This document shows, piece by piece, positions 47,310 to 59,289 of a stretch of DNA of 64,000 nucleotides (its first letter is position 1; every line of letters begins with the position of its first letter). The stretch spans positions 48,014,781-48,078,780 of the forward strand of contig OY735202.1 in the NCBI GenBank assembly GCA_963457665.1, in the 5' to 3' direction. The position numbers were made by a program, and so were the translations under genes. Below the pieces are notes generated by a model. That model had not been told where the DNA came from and searched no databases. It saw only the letters and a list, made by a program, of their open reading frames with translations. Source of the stretch: Thysanoteuthis rhombus. Taxonomy: Eukaryota > Mollusca > Cephalopoda > Oegopsida > Thysanoteuthidae.

Positions 47310-48240
47310 TTTCTCACTTCTGGGGATCAATATCAAAGAGGGAACTTGTTTTTCACTTCCAGCGATAAACATCTACTTTTTTTCACTCTAGGGATCAAAA
47401 TCTAAGTGAAACTTCTTTTCATTTTTATGGATCACAATCCAAGGGGAACTCTTTTTTTTCACTTTTATGGATCAAAATCTAGGAAGATTTTGTTTCTCAC
47501 TTGCAGAGATCAAGATCAAGGAGGTACTTCTTTTTCACTTTCAGGGATCAAAATCTAAGAGGAATTTCTTTTTCACCTTTAAGGATCAAAACGTAGGTTT
47601 TTTTTTCACTTTTAAGGATCAAAATCAAGGGGAAACTTTCTTTTCACTTTCAGGGATCGAAATCTAGGGGGAACTTTTTCCTCGCTTTTAGGGATCAAAA
47701 TTTACTGATTACTTTTTTTTCAGTTTTGGGGATCAAAATCTATGGGGGGTCTTTTTTTGTCTAGTTTTAGGAATTAAAATCTGGGAGGACCATTTCTATC
47801 AGTTTCAAAGATCAAAATTTTGCAGATACTTTTCACTTTCAGGGATCAAAATCTAAGGGGAATTTTCTTCTATTTTTTGGATCAAAATTGGGTTGAAGGA
47901 GCAGGTTTCATTTTTGGGTGTGGTAATTATAGGGTATTTTTTAAAATTCATTTCCAAGGGTCTAAATAGAGAGGGTCATATTTCATCACTTTCAAAGTTC
48001 AATATTTAAAGGAGCATTTTTTTTACTCCCAGGGGTTAATGTCGATGGAGAACTTAAAAAAAAAAACTCTTAGGGGTCAAAATAGGGTTTTGGGGTGTTC
48101 CTCTTCGAAGGGTCAAGAGGAACTTTTTTCCCACCTCTAGTGACAAATTTCGAGCAGGAACATATTTTCACTTTTAGGCATCTAAAGTAAGGCGGTCTTT
48201 TTTCACATTTAATTTTTTAGGGATCAAATGCGATAGGAAA
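47310..48240 (+). repeat. Tandem array of a 38-bp unit, about 24 copies
   Basis: The consensus is roughly TTTTTCACTTTTAGGGATCA followed by AAATCTAGGGGAAC. The GGATCAAAATC box recurs at about 47393, 47430, 47469, 47507, 47546, 47583, 47617, 47655, 47692, 47731, 47771, 47810, 47843 and 47879, a spacing of 33-40 with most near 38, then more loosely to 48225. The 66-codon frame at 47467-47667 simply translates the repeat (FTFKDQN). Thymine-rich on the plus strand. Confidence 0.9.
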
Positions 48241-48562
48241 CAGTGTTGTTAGATTGATAGTTATTCCTCCCATTCAACGCTGAGTATCATTGTTAGTTGT
48301 TCATATAGTCGCCCAATTTCATGAATATAAGATTAAGCCCAAAAGAGACTTAATCACTTATTATTCTCGCTGACGAATTTATTCGCCAATGAAACCTTTT
48401 GGTATTTGATAAAAGTAATAGGAAAATTATTTCAAAAACTTAAATCATCCAAATTTGGAAAGACAAGAAAATACTATTTCCTATGGAAACCATTGTAGTT
48501 ATTTACTAGCAAAGCTCACTTTAAGCACAAAGTACCACCTGAGGATAGAATTCATTTCTCAG

Positions 48563-48577
48563 CAGTCGTCGTCGTCG

Positions 48578-48622
<45 letters not shown>

Positions 48623-48870
48623 CCCTTTCAATGTCCGTCGTTGGACACAGACCTTCCTCTGGGTTCGCCACACTTATCTATCATGGGCGTCGCGGAGCCA
48701 GTACTTTCTAAATTCGTCTCTCTATCCAATAATCTGAAGGCCTCGGTTCCACATGTGATCTCGGGGGATCCATGTTGTGAGTGGCGATGTCCATCGGTTG
48801 TCCGCCATTCGTGCAACATGGCCAGTCCACTGCCATTTGAGCTTTTTCAATGGATTCTATGATAATCTAC
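48563..48870 (-). mobile_element. RTE-like retroelement 3' tail with ATC repeat
   Basis: GTC then ATC triplets (48566-48621), followed by antisense of the RTE ending: TGTCCGTCGTTGGACACAGA, TCATGGGCGTCGCGGAGCCA and AGTACTTTCTAAATTCGTC. Its other end stops near 48865 after CAGTCCACTGCCATTTGAGC. Confidence 0.85.
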
Positions 48871-49633
48871 GAATCGATCTTGTTATCCACTACACAACGA
48901 CATAACGCCCCCGTAAAGATTTTTTGGAACAAACAGAACTGAAGGGAAACGTTAGAACCGAAAATATAATTTATATATTAAATACTTATCCGAATATATA
49001 TGTTTGTGTTTTGTTTGCGTTTGCATGTGTGTATGTGTTTGTTGTTTTGTGTGTGTGCATGTGTGTGTATGTGCAGACATTGCTTATTCTCAACGTCGCT
49101 TAATCAATATTTCATTGGGATAAAAACCATTAGGGAATGTTTCAACTTCTGAAAAATCAATATAATTCGTATTGCTTTTTTTGCAGATTATCTGTGTGCA
49201 CCACTTAATTTAAATGCTAATGCCGACAAGGAACTAATTTATTTCGTATTGAAGAAAAAACAAAACAAACAAAAACAATTACTTGGAAAAAAAAAGCAGA
49301 GAGGAAAAGGAAACGCAGGTGTCTCATTAAAACAAACACTTCGTTCGATTTTTTTCCCTGTGGTTTGAAAGACATTAGTAATCAATTTTTCGAAAATTGG
49401 ACTTTGTAAAAGATATACGGTGGAGAATAGCGAAATGAAGTGGACAATAAATTTACCAAGAGCGTTAAGTTTTGGTCGTTGGTGTTAATTTCAATGAAAG
49501 CAAAATTAGATTTCGTCAAACTCCAGTTCAAGTTTAACCTAAACCCTCGTATCAAAAAGCATTCTAATTCATGGGAGAGAACTCTTCACTGTTCGCCTGA
49601 CACGTAACGCTAAACCAAATCTAAACTGATTTC

Positions 49634-49745
49634 GAATCAGGGTAGTGAAATGGTACTTTTACACTACCATTTCATTACCCTGATTCAAAATCATGACCAA
49701 GTGATTTGCATGTCGGCTCTCTTACCAACTGAGCTAGACCTTGCC
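49634..49745 (-). repeat. tRNA-like SINE module ending in a 22-bp hairpin
   Basis: The minus strand reads GGCAAGGTCTAGCTCAGTTG (A box) and GGTCATGATTTTGAATCAGG (B box), as in tRNA-derived SINEs. Then comes a hairpin: 49634-49655 (GAATCAGGGTAGTGAAATGG, TA) is complementary to 49665-49686 with one mismatch and a 9-base loop. Confidence 0.7.
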
Positions 49746-50004
49746 ATCTCATTCAAATAGCAATGTAAGTTCACGTTTTAAATCTTCTAGATCGATTCTG
49801 AACGAGATTTTGGAAAAACTTGCTCTCTTATCATCTAACAATTTAATTTTATTTCAAAAAGATTCCTTAAATTCACCATTCAGAAAAAACAAAACATGAA
49901 AAATGCATGTCTGATGGCAAAAAACTTGGTTCTCCGTGCACAATGGTCTTGTTTTCAACTCCTGAAATCAAGTGAGTAGAAAGAAACTGTCTCTCTCTCA
50001 CTAA

Positions 50005-50009
<5 letters not shown>

Positions 50010-50096
<87 letters not shown>

Positions 50097-50152
50097 CATA
50101 TATATATACATACATATATATATATTTATCTATATATATATACGTGTGTGTG
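50010..50152 (+). repeat. CT, TA and TACA compound microsatellite
   Basis: CT (50012-50039), TA with AA and CA interruptions to about 50141, then GTGTGTG. Confidence 0.95.
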
Positions 50153-50922
50153 TTATCTGATAATTGCACTTCTGGCATGAAACTCAGTCATATATATACC
50201 ATGTATTATTAATTGCAGCTATCATCTTCAGTTGGAATAGGAATAAGAGAGGATTTTTGACCCTGCAGCAGTCAAGCTTCTCATTCCTATTTCAGTTCTC
50301 GATATTTCCCCGCAAGACTAACGCTGTCTACTTTCGCACATCATCTAGAGTATTGGTCAATAAGCTTGTCTTGCACACCAATACTGCTATAGTGATGTCG
50401 GTCTTCACTAAGTGACCCACCACTACAGATTTGTCTCAGGTTAAGCCAAGATTAGAAAAGTACCTATGGACAGGCGATATCCATCATTGCAGTAAAGTAA
50501 AAAAAAAAACAACTGTTCATAGTTATATTCTATCAGTAACACTAACATCCATTCGAGACACATTTAGAAAAAATGTTTCATTTTCTTTCTATCTTTCCAT
50601 CAATCCATCTCCCACCTCTCTCACCCCCTCTCTCTATATACATATACATATAACTTTGTTCGTATCTCTCCATGATGTATATTTTCTTGTTTGTTTTTTC
50701 GCCCGAACTGATGTAGAGAAATGAAATCGACGAACTGAAATCTTAAATGCTGCAAGCCATGTTATTTCATCGTTTCTAACCAAAGGAAAGAAACTAACTA
50801 CCCCTATCCGTTTACGCCTTCAATCGTCATGGCTGCACTCTCACCATTACGTTATGGTGTTTTATAACAGGAGCAAGGAAGTAACATTGTCTCTTTATAC
50901 GTTATTCAATTTTTGGGGACAG

Positions 50923-50924
<2 letters not shown>

Positions 50925-51001
<77 letters not shown>
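50925..51001 (+). repeat. TA microsatellite
   Basis: Uninterrupted TA. Confidence 0.95.
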
Positions 51002-51003
<2 letters not shown>

Positions 51004-51129
51004 GATGATGACCTATGATAACTTTGGAAGTATTTTTTGAAAAAAAACTTCGAGGACATCCATGAAAGGTTTGTAAGTAAACTAAAAAAAGCCAAAAAAT
51101 CTAATTGACAACGTTTGTAATTTTCCAGA

Positions 51130-51130
<1 letters not shown>

Positions 51131-51186
<56 letters not shown>
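51131..51186 (+). repeat. TA microsatellite
   Basis: Uninterrupted TA, only 130 bases from the previous one. Confidence 0.95.
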
Positions 51187-51194
<8 letters not shown>

Positions 51195-51769
51195 CACGCA
51201 CACACACATACACACATATCTACACGCAATACATATACATATTAATCATTGGAACTCGTCATGGGACTTCTTATGAAGATGGAGAAGGGTTTCTAAAATT
51301 CCGTCAAAAATCGTGTTTTGTATTTTTTTTCTAATTGTGAAATAACACATATGTTGTGTATTTGTATGTGTGTTCATAAACCTCTTTCTGGATACATTTG
51401 TGATTTTCCACCTTCAGTTTGAATCATTACTCTGAGTTAGGCCATTGAAGACTGACGCCGTAGATCGTTGAATTGTATGAATGTTAATCTTGGAAAACAC
51501 ACCCCAGGACTGGAAGCTGTGATAAATCACTTTGTTCACTTCTGAGCGGATCTCTAATAAGATCAGAAAGAGATCAAGTGTGTATCAAGATCTAATATCA
51601 GATAATGTAATCTGCTTTTTTGTAGTCGTCTATGAGCCTGTATGGGGTGCAGCATGAAGATTTATTTATCAGCTTTTTTCAATTTATTCAAAATTGAATA
51701 TAAGCATATATATTCCACTGTTTATACTGACTCCATACAAAGAGTTATTTTTGACCACGTATGCATTAA

Positions 51770-52795
51770 CTTACCTTTCGACGAAAGGTAACTGACTAGC
51801 ACGAAGGCTGGACCATTACTTTGTGATGATTCGACCAAGTTTTGATAGGACCTTGCTTCAGGCCTTCAACACTGCCGTAGGAGATCTTTGAAACATCAAT
51901 CCCTGGAATAGATCTGATGGCCAAATCCATATAATTGGTGTCCGGACTTAAAAGAGGGCACATGTTCTTGTCTCCACTGTAATTCTATTTGCACTACACC
52001 TGGTTGATATTTGATGGATTAACAGACACGCCATCTTGGGTGACGGCGTAACGCTCTCTAAAGACTTCAGTAGACCAAAATAACACGCATTTGAAGATAA
52101 ACTAGGTTATTCACCTTCAATGAAGAACAAATGAGACCTTGTCCCATATCATACAACTGCAGCCCAGACCATCACCTCAGCAACACTCTGGCAACAAAAA
52201 TGGGCTCTGCTGCCTTCCGGAAGATATGCAACACCAGCTGAAAAATCCCTATTTTGGGAATTTGCCCCAACCTGCATAGTGAAAATCTTATCAGACCAGA
52301 TGATGACTTTAATTTCAATGGCTCTCCGGGAGTCCTCTTACATTTTCTCCCACTTGTCGAGTCGCTACTGATTTGAGGTCGAAACGAAATGTTAACACTG
52401 CATTTTTTATGCCCTCAGTCAGAAATCCCCTTTCGCTACTCTTCTTAACGACTTTTCCGACATCCTCAGTTCTTTTTTAGTTTTCCTCGTGCTTCTGCGA
52501 GGATTTCTCCTCACTTGCCTCTCTACAGCTTCGACGACCCTTTCTGATGCAAACGAAGCGATTTCTGCCGAGAATTGTCTCGATTCTGGCACATCCTATT
52601 AAAAGTTTCATAGCGTAATGAATGGTCTTTTGGCAAACGTTCAGCCCTTCCATCACTTAATTGTCGTTCAGTCAAGACTTCTTCTCGGCAACGAATTCGT
52701 CGTGTACACATTTCGACGCCATGCTAGATACTTGTTTGGAATAGACAAATTGAACAGTAAACATAGACAGAATGGACATTTGAGATGCTCTGTAA
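51770..52795 (-). pseudogene. Decayed Tc1/IS630-like transposase
   Basis: Minus-strand traces in order: CTRRIRCREEVLTERQLSDG (52711 downwards), KKSSERGFLTEGIKNAVLTF (52450-52390), KDFHYAGWGKFPK, then PEGSRAHFCCQSVAEVMVW and AAV (52225-52165). In Tc1/IS630-like elements the last block (EGSRAHFRRQS..GVMVWAAV type) follows the first catalytic Asp strand. Beyond it are ALRRHPRWRVC-like and DLLRQC pieces down to about 51800. Many stops, so inactive. It differs from the three mariner copies. Confidence 0.75.
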
Positions 52796-52849
52796 AAAAT
52801 TTTATGCCCTAAGTTTACGAGCTATAATGACATGATGGGTAAATCTTCA

Positions 52850-52852
<3 letters not shown>

Positions 52853-52900
<48 letters not shown>
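52853..52900 (+). repeat. TA microsatellite
   Basis: Uninterrupted TA. Confidence 0.95.
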
Positions 52901-52903
<3 letters not shown>

Positions 52904-53284
52904 ATGGTTCATTCTGTGTACATGCTGACATAAGAGTGGATACACGTCCGGTATTCATTGTATACAACAACGTAGTTATTATTTTTGGCTATTTCTAATG
53001 CTGTTTTCTATCGCAACGCTCAAGTAGTTTTTCTTGCATTCATCTTACGATTGTTGAGTAAGCAGTATGAACTCGAAATGAAGAATAATCATTTGTCGAG
53101 ATCTAAAATCACATCTTTTGTCTTCGGCAGCCTGTTTTACAATGACAGCGCCTTACCAATTAGGCTATGGAGGCTTCACTGGTTGACAGGGCTACTGCAC
53201 CGTCATTGCTACAGATAATTAACCTTGTAGTATTTGCAGTAAAAGTCTCTACTATGTATCATAATTTTTCGACTTCGTCAACCA

Positions 53285-53745
53285 GAAACTGAGACTAAAA
53301 CTGTCAACATTGGTTTCTTCAGTTTTCAGATAGATCTGGTTGGTTGGCTATGTATGTATTACGCGTTCAAGTCACACCAATAGAGCTATACGCCTGAAAA
53401 TTTGCACATTCACTCCTTATTATATCTAGAAAAAGGGGTTTCTTTGTTTTTTAAAACCCTTCCCTAAATATGGTTCCAGTTTTGGGTTCAATTTACAATG
53501 TATATCTATGCTAAATTGATATTTTAGTTTGTTCCAAGTGGCATTTAGACTTGTTTTTTTCAAATATTTACACTTTCTTTGAGTGATCACCGCCCAACAA
53601 GAAGTAGAAGGGAAGTAATTTATTCATCAGTTGCTTCTTTTTCCCATTTTTTTTAGTTCATCGCCCACAACACAAAATGCCACCAAAAGACGTTGGTCAC
53701 ATGACTGTTTCTATTGAGTGACTGATCAGACCTGTTTTTGCTTTT
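53285..53745 (-). repeat. Dispersed repeat family D, reverse copy
   Basis: Reverse complement of the 16.1 and 57 kb copies: AAACTGTCAACATTGGTTTC, then TCACACCAATAGAGCTATAC, TGATCACCGCCCAACAAGAA, TCATCGCCCACAACACAAAA and GTGACTGATCAGACCTG. Confidence 0.65.
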
Positions 53746-53859
53746 CATCACAACTTTCAAGTCGTTTTTTTTCACATTTATTCTATGACCATCAACTAAG
53801 CAGCATGGATTTAACATAAAGAATAAACTTCCAATGAGTTTTGCAATAAAAGCAATAGA

Positions 53860-54640
53860 AATAAGATTAAATAAGTATTAGTTAAAATTAAATATTATGA
53901 CAATGTCTTATCTAAAAGTAATTTGGAAAACTTGAGACTATAATATTTATTACTAGTCATACAACAAAAATAAAACGAAAAAAAAATGATTATAACGACA
54001 ATACTTTATCGAATAAATTCGGACAACCAAAGACTTATACGTCTATTACAAGTTGAACGATAAAAATAGAGAATAGCAAGTATAAAATCGATAATGACAA
54101 TATTTAATCTTAGAATTTCTAAGATTGTTACAATTAGCAAATATTATTCAAAAATGTACAATGAGTTGAATACAACTCTACGGAACACTGATATTTTGTC
54201 ACAGATGTCATTTAAATCTCCACTTCTGAAGAGTTCCTAACTCAGTTTTTCCAGCTATCATTTTGTTTGGGCAAAATATGACATTTTCTGATCGTCCAAA
54301 AGTTCATTTCATTGCATTATTTTTGGACAATTATAATTTCTATCTTTCTAATCATTATAGTAAAAAATCCGATTCATGCTGCTTACTTAACAGTCAAAGA
54401 ATGTAGAGCAATCCGAGCGATGAAATGCAAAGCAACAATAATAATAATATGGAATATACACTAGTTAAAAATCAGTAATTACTATGATGTATCTAAGAAA
54501 TTCAGACAACTTAAGGCTATTACGTATATCAATGTCGGACAATAAAATAAAATAACAGCCAGTCAAAAATTAATAATCATGAAAATGTTTTATTTAAGAG
54601 ATTTACATGAATCAAGACCCTTGTACTAATCGGATAATGA
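53860..54640. repeat. Degenerate tandem array of a unit near 140 bp
   Basis: A block with TTAAAAATxxxTAATxATxACAAT, TTATCxAAxxAATTxGGACAAC and TAAGGCTATTACGTAT-like parts starts near 53885, 53975, 54080, 54465 and 54560. The units are strongly diverged and 54150-54420 does not fit. Confidence 0.45.
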
Positions 54641-55539
54641 AAATAAAACAAAAACCAGACGGTTTCTCCATGGATAATAAAGCATAGATATTTGTCTATA
54701 TGAATGGACTTGAACTTTGCCTGCAGGCTGGTTTCCGTTGCCAAATCAGCCTTAGCATTGCAAATAAAAAGCAATGATTATAAGATGAAAAAAGCTAATT
54801 AAAATGAGTAAACGAGATACGAATTGATTTTCGTTAACTCCAGGTCAAAACTGGGTTTACCCTACATAATTTTCTCTCTTTCCTGTTTATTCAATATTTG
54901 GCGGGATTGGCATCCCCATCTTGGCTACTTACACCCAAACATTTCGATTGTTATGTGTCCTGTCTTTTTAAGGAGAAGTAATCGTTAGGTTTTTGAACAT
55001 AAACCTTTTAGCTCACTCAGGATGCTAGCCTAGTTCTGCAATGTCCAATTTTCTTCCTATGAGTTTAACTCATAGCTTCACTATGCAATTCTTTGGTCTA
55101 TCAAGCTCTCCTACGAATACGCGTCGTCTGTCCTTCATTGTTACTTAGAACTTACCAGGAGGATTAAGCTCACTCTGAGTGTGGGGTATCAGTCTGCCAT
55201 CTGATGGCTTTTTACATCGTACATTTATAAATATTAGCCTGGCACAAGGCGACTGTGATAAAGTATTTAACCATGGTAAACAGTGAAGCAATTAGGTGAA
55301 ATCAGAAACCACTTTATGCCGTTTCATCTTAACATACCTTTCGATGATGTCTGGTTTCCGTGAAACGAATCAATGTAGAACTCGAATCTAGTTGAATAAT
55401 GCAGTCAGTGAGGAGATTCGACTTAGTTTGCCGATGGCTGTTGGAAAATTGAAAGAAAAAAAATCTTTTTTTCTTTCCGATTAATAGATATTCATATCTC
55501 TTATATTTCTTTTATTCGCTTTGTGTCTGGATTTATCAT

Positions 55540-56055
55540 TTTCATACGAGGTCTGTTCAGAAAGTATCCGTCTATTTGGAAATAAAGAAAAATAGCCTAC
55601 TTAGGGCAATGGAGCCGTAGCATCCCTTTCTCTTTCCTATTATTCTATAAAGTTCTCATCTGAGATCATCATCAGCAGCTGTGTCGCATTCAACTTAATC
55701 TCGACCAGGGTCAGGAATCTATTCCGGTCCTACGTCAAAAAGCCAGAAATCACTTGACTGTAGAGAAGAGGGGGGGGGCTGACGGATCTGGATAATGCCA
55801 CGTTTTGCCAAAAATCCCTGCATGAGTCTTGAAGAATAATGACAGGCTCGTTCATTGTGAATATGACGGTCACTCAATACACATGCTCATCCAATGGCGT
55901 CTCCTTGCCGGTAAAGTAAGCTGGCGGGAGGGTTCCTGTTGACGTATGCGTACTAAGGTTCTCTCGATTGGTTTCCAAGTTACATCAAAACCGTACAGAC
56001 AGTTCTCGCGATATTCAAAATGGCTGGATACTTTTCTGACAGAACTCATATAAAT
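55540..56055 (+). repeat. Dispersed DNA-transposon-like family, longest copy
   Basis: Begins ACGAGGTCTGTTCAGAAAGT with ATCC and ends GGATACTTTTCTGACAGAAC, so the ends are inverted repeats of about 20 bp, as in mariner-type elements of about 510 bp. The interior has motifs shared with 12720-12965 and 30225-30620. No long transposase frame. Confidence 0.75.
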
Positions 56056-56269
56056 AAGAGTAGCTTAGCCAGCTTTATTGATTAGTTGCTCTCACCATCG
56101 TTTCCAATTGATCATTTCCCCAAAGAATAGTTTGTTATTACATCTAATCAAAAATAGTTTTTTTTAAGCAAATATATATATCAAGTTAATTGCAATATTC
56201 AACCCATTAGTTGTATTTAAACAAAGAAATAACACACAACAAGCAAATTACATTCTTGTTTACATTTAA

Positions 56270-56745
56270 CAAATTATGAAGATAGGTCTGGTTAGTCCAT
56301 CAGTAGATGCCGTCATGTTATCTACATCTTTTGGCAGCATGCTGTGTGTGGGGGTTATCAATTAAAGAAATTGGGAAAATGGGTGATCAATAATCAATTT
56401 ATTTCTTTTGACTTTTGTTGGGTAGTGATCGCTAAGAAATTCCGAGAATATCTGACTTTTCAAAAAAAGAAAGCTTGGATGCACAAACTAAGGAAACAAT
56501 TTAGTATAAACTTACATTGCAAATTGATATCCCCTATTAAGAACCAATTTTTTCACACACAAAAAAACAACAATTTCTCCTCTTAGACATGATAAGGAGT
56601 AAATGTTTGAAATTTCATCTCTCTAGTTCCGTTGGTTCACGATACATGCGTACATAGCCAGCCAGCTATACCAACTTAAAAACTGAAGACACCTATGTTG
56701 GCAGTTTTAAAAACAGTCTTGGTTGACGTTTTCTAATGTTTATTT
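56270..56745 (+). repeat. Dispersed repeat family D, copy at 56 kb
   Basis: Starts GATAGGTCTGGTTAGTC, continues TCTTTTGGCAGCATGC, GGGTGATCAATAATCAATTT, GACTTTTGTTGGGTAGTGAT, and ends GTTGGCAGTTTTAAAAACAG, TCTTGGTTGACGTTTTCTAA. Confidence 0.7.
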
Positions 56746-57029
56746 TCACTGAAAAAAAAATCAATGCTTCTTGAATGACATAGTTTGGCTATTTACTGAA
56801 TATATTTTTTTAAATTTTCATTTGCACAAGCTCCGTTTTCTGCTGAGACGTAGTATATATCTAATGAGGGAAAACTGAAGATGCATTCGATTAGGTTCAT
56901 GCAAAAGTACATCACGCCATCTTTTACTGAATGTTAGGAGAATTTTTGATGGGTTTTTACTCAGTTCTCCAGAACAATTACTCAATTGCAACGAGTTTCT
57001 TACAAGTTTTGGAAAAATTCAAGAGCCAA

Positions 57030-57500
57030 GAGGATAGGTCTGGTTAGTCAATTGAATCAGTCCCGTGACCAACGTATTTTGGCTGCAAGTCGTGTTGGGG
57101 GTGATTAATCAAAATATAGTAAGAAGGGATGATCAATGATCAAGTTACTTTTATCGCCTTTTATTGGGTGATCATCAAAAAAGTCAAAATTTCCAAAAAA
57201 ACAAAACAAACCCAAACAAACAAAAGAAGTATGAATGCTACCGGACATAAAGTAGGCACCAATTCAGCATTGACTTCTGTTGCAAATTGAACCTGCCACC
57301 AAAATCATATTTAGAAAGGATTAAAAAAAAAGTTTTTTCTAGACATAAAATGAAATAAATGTGTACATTTTCAGGCCTCTAGCTCAATTGGTGCGGCCTG
57401 TACGCGTCGTACGTGCATGCAATAGCCAATCAGAAACTGAAAAAAACTAATGTTGACAGTTTTGGTGACAGTCTTGGTTGGCAGTTTCTAATAGGCTCCC
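57030..57500 (+). repeat. Dispersed repeat family D, copy at 57 kb
   Basis: Same order of motifs as 56270-56745: GATAGGTCTGGTTAGTC, GTATTTTGGCTGCAAGTCGT, GGGATGATCAATGATCAAGT, and GGCCTCTAGCTCAATTGGTG (tRNA A-box-like), then TTTGGTGACAGTCTTGGTTG. It lies about 290 bases after the previous copy in the same orientation. Confidence 0.7.
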
Positions 57501-58079
57501 CATGAATTTCCGGAAACGTACATCGGTCAGCTGTTGAGCATTCGGGCTTCTTTTCTTTCTCGACAAAGGAAAAAGTCATTTTTGGACAAGATAGTTACTA
57601 GCCATGAAAATGGGATTCATTGCAAGCATGAGAAATAAAGGAATTCATAACTGGATATGGGCAGCCTTCAACATCTCTTCAACATCTCTTTGCAAACGAA
57701 ATATACAAGAGAAAAAAAAAACAAAAACCTCTTTCCTATGCTTGCTGGTGTCTAACGAAATTGTTTATTACGAATAGCTAGAACTTTGACAAGCTGTTAT
57801 TTCGTAATGTTACGATGGGAAATTGGCTGCTTTGAATGACGCAATGGAAAAGAAAAGATCTTTTTTCCAAGCCAAAAGAATTAATGTGATTTTGATGCTC
57901 GACAAGGCCTGTTCTTAAGCGACGCAGCAAATGATTATGAAGTTAAGATTGTTGTTCTCCACGTAGCGTTTTTTTCCAAACCTATTGCCTCTAGTCTATC
58001 TCTTGTTTTGCTCCAAGCAATAATCGTTTTTGGTCATTAGTTTTAAGACATCGAAAAAAATTCTTAAATAATTCTGACA

Positions 58080-58600
58080 TCTTTGAAAAGACTAAAGCAT
58101 AATCTTTTCCCTGAACTGAAGCATCGAAAATACTTGATAGCTAAGAATGATGTTATGAACTTATATGAATAAAAGATTTTGTCAAAAAAAAAAAAAAAAA
58201 ACAGAATAAAACATGGTTGGAAACTCTTGCGTCATCCTGATATTTTACCACGTATTTCTGAAGATAGAATAAATAAATGAACTGAGAAATGGTGTAAGAT
58301 CGTAGAAAAACCATAGAAAATACTTCAATGGGTGAATAAAGATGCTTTGGATTTATATGTGTAAAAGATCTAGTAAAAACAATAACAACAACAACAAAAA
58401 CGTTAGGAACTTTTGCATCAACCAAATACGATGGAATTTACAAGTTAGCTGAAAGGTGGTGTAAGATCATAGGAAACTGACGAAAATGCTTTATAGGTAA
58501 AAACTGATGTTATGAACTTATATAGATGAAGATTTTGTAAAAAAAAAACATCGTTAGAAACTTTTGCATCGACATAATAACTACGTAATCAACCACTTAA
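58080..58600 (+). repeat. Three degenerate tandem units of about 170-190 bp
   Basis: GATGTTATGAACTTATATGA at 58148, a diverged GATGCTTTGGATTTATATGT at 58340, and GATGTTATGAACTTATATAG at 58507 are each followed by AAAGATTTTGT, a poly-A or CAA run, GTTxGxAACTxTTGCATCx and, in part, GTGTAAGATCxTAG. Confidence 0.65.
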
Positions 58601-58749
58601 ATTAGATCGAATAAGCCTTGGCATGTTTGGTAGACCCGTATTTCCCACTACAGCAGTGTTAAGAGTTCGATCTAGGATAAGAATCATGGGGTTTTGAAAT
58701 CTGATAAAGATGGGCAGGCATCTCCCCAGTTGAAAAAGTTGACCCAGCA

Positions 58750-59040
58750 AAGTATTTCTACTTCCGACTGTCCCTCATGGGATCTTGTGTCGTACAAAGT
58801 AAAACTTGGGTTTTTTCAGTTGTGGGGTCAATTAGCAATGCAATAGGCAGCATTCGTAATTGTTTTTTGTTGTTGATAATTATTTTTAGTGATAACTGCC
58901 TAACAAAAGGCTTAAGAAGCAACGTATTCATCGCTCTACCCTTTTTTCCATTTTTTTTATTGATTACCCCCGATGTGGTATGCTGCCAAAAGATGTCAGA
59001 GTGTCTCTATTGGATGACTAACCAGACTTGCTATAAAGTA
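58750..59040 (-). repeat. Dispersed repeat family D, partial reverse copy
   Basis: Reverse complement motifs GATAACTGCCTAACAAAAGG, TGATTACCCCCGATGTGGTA, GCTGCCAAAAGATGTC and GACTAACCAGACTTG. The 117-codon frame over it is not supported as a gene. Confidence 0.6.
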
Positions 59041-59289
59041 AATAAACTAATAATCAGGACAATGACAGGTGATCCCTTTAAATCTGATGTTCTGTTGCGG
59101 GGAAAGCAAACAAAAAAGTGTTTAAATTGAGAGAAGCAGGGATTATCGGAGGCTTGATGTCAGCTTTTCTATTCGAACAAGCAAATCATGATATCCAACT
59201 TGAATATTTAACAAATAGTTGTTTATGTATTCGGTGATATAACAAGAACGATTTTCTAAACAAATAAGCCAAAGCTTGTATTCACTTTA

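Noticed and set aside
49690..49745. Real tRNA gene on the minus strand
   Set aside because: A and B boxes are present but acceptor and anticodon stems do not pair; it is a tRNA-derived repeat.
58777..59130. 117-codon plus-strand frame with hydrophobic segments
   Set aside because: Lies over a reverse copy of dispersed repeat family D; other copies do not keep the frame.
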